From NCBI GenBank assembly GCA_913061205.1, contig CAJXVL010000005.1, positions 1 through 32,205 on the forward strand: DNA of 32,205 nt. Reading direction: 5' to 3'. Below the pieces are notes generated by a model. It was not told the DNA's origin, ran no database searches, and worked only from the letters and a program-made list of their open reading frames with translations. The stretch comes from an uncultured Flavobacteriaceae bacterium. Its GTDB lineage: Bacteria; Bacteroidota; Bacteroidia; Flavobacteriales; Flavobacteriaceae. This document shows, piece by piece, positions 27,445 to 32,205 of the stretch. Each line of letters opens with the position of its first letter. Position 1 is the first letter of the stretch. A program made the translations under genes and the position numbers.

Positions 27445-27468
27445 AAATTTATCTATTAAAATTATTTT

Positions 27469-27798
27469 TTAACAACAATCGTTGCTATTGACATCTTGAT
27501 TTAAAAATGCATTCATGATGTGCTTCATTTCGGTCCATTTTTCAATATTAATACAATAACAAACTCGAGTACCTGCTATACTTCCTTTTATTAATCCAAC
27601 ATTTTTTAGTGCTGTTAAGTGTTGGGAGATCGTAGCTTGTGCCAAACCAATTTCTTCCACTAAATCACCGCATACACAGTCCTTAATTAAAAAAAGATGC
27701 TGAAGTATCGCAAGTCTAGCTGGATGTCCAAAGGTTTTCGCCAATGCTGCTAATTGGTTTTGTTCCGCTGTAAATATTTCTGTTTTGGTAATTCCCAT
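27469..27798 (-). CDS. arsR: ArsR family arsenic-responsive repressor
   Basis: This 109-residue winged-helix repressor has its DNA-recognition helix in IGLAQATISQHLTALKNVGLI. The metal site appears at the start of helix 3, KDCVCGDLV (Cys41 and Cys43), the classic As(III)-sensing position. The last residues NDCC add a vicinal cysteine pair. On binding arsenite it should release its operator, which is the perfect 34-bp palindrome a few bases upstream of its own ATG, giving autoregulation of the whole operon. It is the first gene of arsR-DUF6428-arsC-acr3. Confidence 0.95.
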   Translation of the reverse strand: MGITKTEIFTAEQNQLAALAKTFGHPARLAILQHLFLIKDCVCGDLVEEIGLAQATISQHLTALKNVGLIKGSIAGTRVCYCINIEKWTEMKHIMNAFLNQDVNSNDCC

Positions 27799-27801
27799 AT
27801 T

Positions 27802-27835
27802 TATTAATCGTAATATTGCAATATTACGATTAATA
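27802..27835. promoter_or_regulatory. Perfect 34-bp ArsR operator with embedded -7 element
   Basis: TATTAATCGTAATATTG is followed directly by its exact reverse complement. The palindrome lies 3 bp upstream of the arsR ATG. TAATATTG on the minus strand (27819-27826), one mismatch from TAnnTTTG and 20 nt from the ATG, is placed like the -7 elements of other genes here. Repressor bound to the palindrome would therefore block the promoter. Confidence 0.85.
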
Positions 27836-27975
27836 TGGATAAAAAAATCTTAATTATTAAATAATAATAGTAAAAATACCTTTTGTCTAATATTAACAAA
27901 TATTTAGATATAAGGAGCTAAATAAATTCCGTTATTGCGCCCTGTTTACAACCATTAATAGCAAAAAAATATTAA

Positions 27976-30348
27976 ATGAGAAAACGACTACTACTGCTGC
28001 TCGCCCTTTTAATTTCAGTGAGCTCATTTGCTCAAGAAAAATATACGTTAAGCGGTACTATTACGGAAGCAGCAAATGGAGAAACTGCTTTTGGAGCTTC
28101 GGTCTATATCAAAGGAACCTACATAGGTACCATTACTAATGAATATGGGTTTTATTCCATATCTGCTCCAAAAGGAAACTACACACTCATCGTTTCTTAT
28201 GTGGGGTTTCAAGACATCAGTACAGAAATTGTCTTGGATAAAAATCAAAAAATTAATTTTGACATTGAAGCTTCTGCAACTCAACTAGAAGAAGTGATGA
28301 TAACTGTTGACGATAGTGACAAGCTCAACATTAGAGATCCCCAAATGAGTGTTACTAAAATTAAAATAAGTACCATTAAAAAAATTCCAGTGGTACTGGG
28401 AGAAGTAGATATTATTAAATCCATACAATTATTACCCGGTGTTACTAATAGCGGAGAAGGTACTGGAGGTTTTAATGTGCGTGGAGGTGCGGTGGATCAA
28501 AACTTGGTATTATTGGACGAAGCTATTATTTATAACACTTCTCATTTATTGGGTTTTTTCTCGGTTTTTAATGCCGATGCCATCAAGGACATCAAGCTAT
28601 ACAAAGGAGGCATCCCTGCTAAATTTGGAGGAAGGGTATCCTCTGTTTTAGATGTTCGTCAAAAAGATGGAAACAATAAAGCGTTTAATTTAACAGGAGG
28701 AATTGGAAGTATTTCAAGTAGACTTGCCGCGGAAGGTCCTTTATTTAAAGAAAATGGATCTTTCTTGGTAGCGGGTAGAACTTCGTATATAAATTTATTT
28801 TTAAAGGCCGCTGGTGAAGAAAATAGCCTTAGTTTTTACGACCTCAACCTAAAGTCTAATTATAATATCAACGAAAATAACAAACTGTATCTATCGGGTT
28901 ATTTAGGGAGAGACAATTTTAAATTTGAAGGAGGCTTTAGCAATGCCTATGGAAATGTAACTGGAAACATCCGGTGGAATCATATTTTTAATGATAAATT
29001 ATTTTCAAATTTAACGACCATCTACAGTGAGTATTATTACGATCTAACACTCGATCTTTTTGAATTTGATTGGAAATCTTCCATTAATAACTACAACATT
29101 AAATATGATTTTAAGTATTATGCTAGCAATGCCTTTAAATTAGATTTTGGAGTCTCCGGAATTTATTATGACTTTAACCCGGGTGTTATTAGACCCACTA
29201 ACGAAACTTCTTCCATCAACTATTTTCAATTGGATAAGAAAAAAGCCTTAGAAACCGGAGTCTATATCAATGCGGAACACAAGCTTACAAACAAATTAAC
29301 GGCGCAATACGGAATTAGGTACAGTGCTTTTTTAAGGTTGGGAAGCCAAGCCATCGCTAATTATGAAAACAACCAACCGGTGGTTTATAATGAAACCCTA
29401 GGGATTTATGAACCTAGTATTCCCATGAGCGAAACTGATTATGCTGCCAATAAGAAAATTGAAAGCTTCGCAAATTTGGAACCTAGAGTTTCTTTATCCT
29501 ATCAGTTAAACAATAGCTCGTCGGTAAAAGCTGGTTATGCGAGAACAAGCCAATACATCCATTTAATATCGAACACCACCTCTGTAACCCCCTTAGATGT
29601 ATGGGCCCCAAGTGGACCTTATATCAAACCTCAATTATCTGATCAGTATGCAGTTGGTTATTTTAGAAATTTTAAAAACAGAAACTATTCCTTAGAGGTA
29701 GAAGCCTATTATAAAACAGTTGCAAATCGAATCGATTATATCGATGGTTCCGACTTAATTGGTCAGAATAACATTGAAACCCAAATTTTAAATGGAGAAT
29801 CTTTAAGTTATGGATTGGAGCTATTATTTAAAAAATCCGTAGGAGATTTTACGGGTTGGATTGCTTATACCATTTCTAAATCATCACAAAGAACACCGGG
29901 AGGTACTGCTGGGGGTCCTGGAATTAATAATGGAGACTGGTACAATACCTATTGGGATAGGCCCCATGATCTTTCCATTGTGGGAAGCTACCAACTAAAC
30001 GATAAGTGGTCCTTTGGAACTGCTTTTATTTTCCAAACCGGTCGTCCTGTCACCTATCCGAACGGTCAGTATGTATATGAAGAACTATCCGTTGCAAATT
30101 TTTCGGAACGAAATGCAAATAGACTTCCCTCCTACAATCGCTTGGATATTTCTGCTACCTATGTGCCCAATAAAAAACCGGAAAATAGGTGGAAAGGAGA
30201 ATGGGTTTTTGGAATTTACAATGTCTATAACCGCAAAAATGCCGCTGCTATTTCATTTGGTCAAAATAGAGAGACCGGTGCTAATGAAGCTACAAGAACC
30301 GCTATTTTTGGAATTGTTCCTTCCATAACCTATAACTTTAAATTTTAA
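27976..30348 (+). CDS. TonB-dependent receptor with carboxypeptidase-like regulatory domain
   Basis: This 790-residue outer-membrane transporter has a signal peptide (1-19, ending SSFAQ). A carboxypeptidase D regulatory-like domain (about 23-100: LSGTITEAANGETAFGASVY, GFYSISAPKGNYTLIVSYVG) precedes a plug (about 115-230: SIQLLPGVTNSGEGTGGFNV, then RGGAVDQN) and a 22-strand-type barrel ending SITYNFKF. It has no STN domain, so direct sigma signalling is not expected. The plug is clearly paralogous to that of the STN receptor at 10132. A DUF4249 lipoprotein follows 4 nt downstream, the usual partner for this receptor subgroup. The transported ligand is unknown. Confidence 0.92.
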   Translation: MRKRLLLLLALLISVSSFAQEKYTLSGTITEAANGETAFGASVYIKGTYIGTITNEYGFYSISAPKGNYTLIVSYVGFQDISTEIVLDKNQKINFDIEASATQLEEVMITVDDSDKLNIRDPQMSVTKIKISTIKKIPVVLGEVDIIKSIQLLPGVTNSGEGTGGFNVRGGAVDQNLVLLDEAIIYNTSHLLGFFSVFNADAIKDIKLYKGGIPAKFGGRVSSVLDVRQKDGNNKAFNLTGGIGSISSRLAAEGPLFKENGSFLVAGRTSYINLFLKAAGEENSLSFYDLNLKSNYNINENNKLYLSGYLGRDNFKFEGGFSNAYGNVTGNIRWNHIFNDKLFSNLTTIYSEYYYDLTLDLFEFDWKSSINNYNIKYDFKYYASNAFKLDFGVSGIYYDFNPGVIRPTNETSSINYFQLDKKKALETGVYINAEHKLTNKLTAQYGIRYSAFLRLGSQAIANYENNQPVVYNETLGIYEPSIPMSETDYAANKKIESFANLEPRVSLSYQLNNSSSVKAGYARTSQYIHLISNTTSVTPLDVWAPSGPYIKPQLSDQYAVGYFRNFKNRNYSLEVEAYYKTVANRIDYIDGSDLIGQNNIETQILNGESLSYGLELLFKKSVGDFTGWIAYTISKSSQRTPGGTAGGPGINNGDWYNTYWDRPHDLSIVGSYQLNDKWSFGTAFIFQTGRPVTYPNGQYVYEELSVANFSERNANRLPSYNRLDISATYVPNKKPENRWKGEWVFGIYNVYNRKNAAAISFGQNRETGANEATRTAIFGIVPSITYNFKF

Positions 30349-30352
30349 AAAA

Positions 30353-31243
30353 ATGAAAAGAGTTCTAAATAATATAGCATTAAAGTCGATGGTTACCAGT
30401 CCTGTTAAAATAGGTATTCATTATTTTATACTTGTGGCAATCCTAAGTTTAAGTTCCTGTACAGATGTTATTGAGCTGGATGTCCCTAGCGAAGCATCTA
30501 GATTGGTAATAGAAGCTTCTATTAATTGGGAAAAAGAAACTGTTGGAAACAATCAACGTATTAAATTAAGCAGGTCTACTCCCTATTTTGATACTAATGG
30601 AACAGAGCCTGTATTGGGTGCTTCCGTAAAAATAACGAATGATACCAATGGAGCTGTTTTTATATTTACAGATAACAGCGATGGTACTTATAGCACTGAT
30701 AGTTTTGTACCACTGGTCAATAATTCCTATACCTTAGAAGTTATAAATGAGGGAGAAACCTATGTTGCTCAAGAAAATCTAATCGCAGTGCCATCTATTT
30801 TATCGGTCTATCAATCTACCGATTATTTTTTCCAAGATTTGCTGGAAGTAAATTTCGAGTTTCTAGACCCTATCGATGAGGTTAATTATTATTTTATAAA
30901 ATTTCAGGAGGAGGCCGATTTACTACCTACCCTATCCACTTTAAAAGATGAGTTTATAAATGGAAGTTTGATTACTATTTCTAATGAGCGGAGGGAAAAT
31001 GAGAACATTAATCAAGTAGCATACGCACCTGGAGATCTTGTTGACATGGAACTTTATGGTATTTCGAAACGGTATTACGATTATATGACTATACTTATCA
31101 ATCAGAGCGAAAGCGGGGGTCCTTTTGACACCACTCCAGTTCCACTTAGGGGCAATTGCATTAATGTAAACAAGCCTGATAGCTATCCTTATGGTTATTT
31201 TAGAATTACGGAAGTATCGAAAGCTACTTATTTATTTGAGTAA
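30353..31243 (+). CDS. DUF4249 family lipoprotein
   Basis: This 296-residue predicted lipoprotein has a lipobox LSSC after a long N-terminal region (Cys at about residue 36). SEASRLVIEASINWE, VLGASVKITNDTNG and NSYTLEVINEGETYVA are the DUF4249 landmarks, indicating an Ig-like beta domain followed by a larger region. DUF4249 proteins typically follow TonB receptors in Bacteroidota, as here (4-nt gap), and probably act as a surface lid or ligand-capturing partner; that role is inference. The stretch before the lipobox is longer than a usual signal peptide, so the real start may be an internal Met such as the one in SMVTSPVKIG. Confidence 0.85.
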   Translation: MKRVLNNIALKSMVTSPVKIGIHYFILVAILSLSSCTDVIELDVPSEASRLVIEASINWEKETVGNNQRIKLSRSTPYFDTNGTEPVLGASVKITNDTNGAVFIFTDNSDGTYSTDSFVPLVNNSYTLEVINEGETYVAQENLIAVPSILSVYQSTDYFFQDLLEVNFEFLDPIDEVNYYFIKFQEEADLLPTLSTLKDEFINGSLITISNERRENENINQVAYAPGDLVDMELYGISKRYYDYMTILINQSESGGPFDTTPVPLRGNCINVNKPDSYPYGYFRITEVSKATYLFE

Positions 31244-31616
31244 AACGCACAAGTCACTTTCCTTACAATAAGTCCAGTAGCGCATTTTTGCATCTAGTAA
31301 TGTTTAATCCCTATAAATATTGAAAAATAGGGATGGATTAGCTATTCCTATAATTTATTGAATTTATTCCTATATTTTCAGAAGTATCAGAAAAAACAGG
31401 ATATTCTGAAACATAGCTCCTTAAGAATAAACATAAATTTATCTTAAATACCTTATAGCTAGGTATAACTCTTCTAAGTGAATTTTTTTATCCAAATCTA
31501 TAATTAATAAAAAAGATATTTATTTCTAAAAAAGGATGTTTTATTAAAAAAAAAATATTTATCTACACATTTAAATAATTGTAATTATGCAAATTAATAA
31601 TTAAATTACTTTTATT
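31244..31616. other. Long AT-rich intergenic region before the export gene
   Basis: No coding sequence is seen. Two small inverted repeats occur: ATCCCTAT/ATAGGGAT (31307-31334, 12-base loop) and ATACCT/AGGTAT (31448-31466, 7-base loop). Neither is followed by a T-run, so neither looks like a normal terminator. The length is unusual for this compact window and may be an extended leader of the polysaccharide export cluster. No promoter motif matches TAnnTTTG perfectly near the start codon. Confidence 0.5.
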
Positions 31617-32205
31617 TTGAACTTAAAAAACTACATAAACTTACTATTGTTACTTCTTCTATTTGCAAGTTGTTCGAATAATAAGTTGCTTTTTAAAAAC
31701 ATTCCTGAAAATCTAAGCATAGCAATGCCAGATGCTATTATAACTAATGGGGATATTCTAGATATTAATATTTCATCTTTAAATAGAGAAAGCACCTTGA
31801 TTTTTTCACAAAATTCAAATCATAATAATTGGTCACAAAATTTAGAAACAAGAAAAATAGACGGTTATTTAGTGGATAGTTCAGGAAATATAGACATGCC
31901 AATTATTGGTATCATAAAAGCTTCAGGTTTTACTTGTTTTGAATTTTCTGAATTTTTAAAGATTAGTTTAAAGGAATATGTTTTAAATCCATCTGTTAGA
32001 ACAAAAATTTTAAATTTTAGGGTTTCAATACTAGGCGAAGTAAATAAACCAGGGACCTATAACGTAATAAATCAAAACATTTCACTTACTGAATTAATCA
32101 GTACAGCTGGAGGCTTTACAAATAATGCCAATCCAAGTAAAATTTTAATAATAAGAGATGCTAACAATGAAATTGAAACTCATTATGTAGACTTAACAAA
32201 CTATG
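31617..32205 (+). CDS. Polysaccharide biosynthesis/export lipoprotein (Wza-like), 5' part
   Basis: The gene runs off the window; 196 codons are visible. A signal peptide with a LFASC lipobox (Cys about residue 19) is followed by a Poly_export domain (IITNGDILDINISSLNRE, GYLVDSSGNIDMPIIGIIKASG). An SLBB-like segment follows (SILGEVNKPGTYNV, LTELISTAGGFTNNANPSKI). Such proteins form the outer-membrane export channel for capsule or exopolysaccharide. The start is TTG 31617: an in-frame TAA is 12 nt upstream and the first ATG lies beyond the lipobox, so only TTG keeps the signal peptide. A Wzc-type tyrosine kinase/co-polymerase is expected next, outside the window. Confidence 0.88.
   Translation, partial: MNLKNYINLLLLLLLFASCSNNKLLFKNIPENLSIAMPDAIITNGDILDINISSLNRESTLIFSQNSNHNNWSQNLETRKIDGYLVDSSGNIDMPIIGIIKASGFTCFEFSEFLKISLKEYVLNPSVRTKILNFRVSILGEVNKPGTYNVINQNISLTELISTAGGFTNNANPSKILIIRDANNEIETHYVDLTNY

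Noticed and set aside
31307-31334. ATCCCTAT/ATAGGGAT hairpin as terminator of the TonB receptor/DUF4249 operon
   Set aside because: It is not followed by a T-run and lies 64 bp past the stop, so it is recorded only as an inverted repeat.

Overview
The window looks like a chromosomal segment of a Flavobacteriaceae-type Bacteroidota. The DNA is AT-rich. One protein carries a C-terminal type IX secretion (T9SS) sorting domain. There are two TonB-dependent receptors, one with a FecR/ECF sigma pair and one with a DUF4249 lipoprotein. Several genes are preceded by the Bacteroidota housekeeping -7 element TAnnTTTG. No rRNA, tRNA, insertion sequence, phage or CRISPR array was seen.

Layout, left to right. 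1-488 is non-coding and holds a hairpin resembling a dispersed repeat. An Lrp/AsnC regulator (minus) faces a methionine gamma-lyase-type PLP enzyme (plus). Next come a large secreted GEVED/T9SS protein, an NhaC antiporter, and a divergent oxidative-stress pair, katG and tpx. From 10.1 to 15.6 kb lies a cell-surface signalling unit: ECF sigma factor, FecR anti-sigma and a TonB receptor with an STN domain on the minus strand, and a cysteine-rich lipoprotein with Kazal-like repeats on the plus strand. From 15.7 to 21.9 kb is an envelope/housekeeping run: dgkA, ftsK, lolA, an LptF/G permease, and a RibB enzyme with a GTP cyclohydrolase II-like tail that has lost its zinc cysteines. Then come a KdnA-like aminotransferase, a nitroreductase, and an MFS transporter of clearly higher GC content that may have been acquired by transfer. 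An arsenic operon (arsR, DUF6428, LMW-PTP-type arsenate reductase, ACR3) runs on the minus strand behind a perfect 34-bp operator. The window ends with a TonB receptor/DUF4249 pair and the 5' part of a polysaccharide export lipoprotein, probably the start of a capsule or exopolysaccharide cluster.

The most interesting signal is a sequence about 30 bp long that occurs twice, 28/30 identical. One copy lies in the sigma-fecR gap pointing at fecR; the other lies upstream of the divergent Kazal-like lipoprotein. It has the character of an ECF sigma promoter (a GTAGGGTA block and a GTTGTC block about 20 bp apart). It would tie the sigma factor, FecR, the STN receptor and the lipoprotein into one regulon. 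The sigma gene itself has a housekeeping-type -7 element instead. This is inferred from sequence only.

Several starts were revised. ATG 1130 (lyase), 9358 (katG), 13932 (sigma), 23857 (nitroreductase) and 26963 (arsenate reductase) are preferred over upstream TTG, GTG or ATG codons. Two genes (the STN receptor and the export lipoprotein) appear to use TTG, because only that start keeps the signal peptide.
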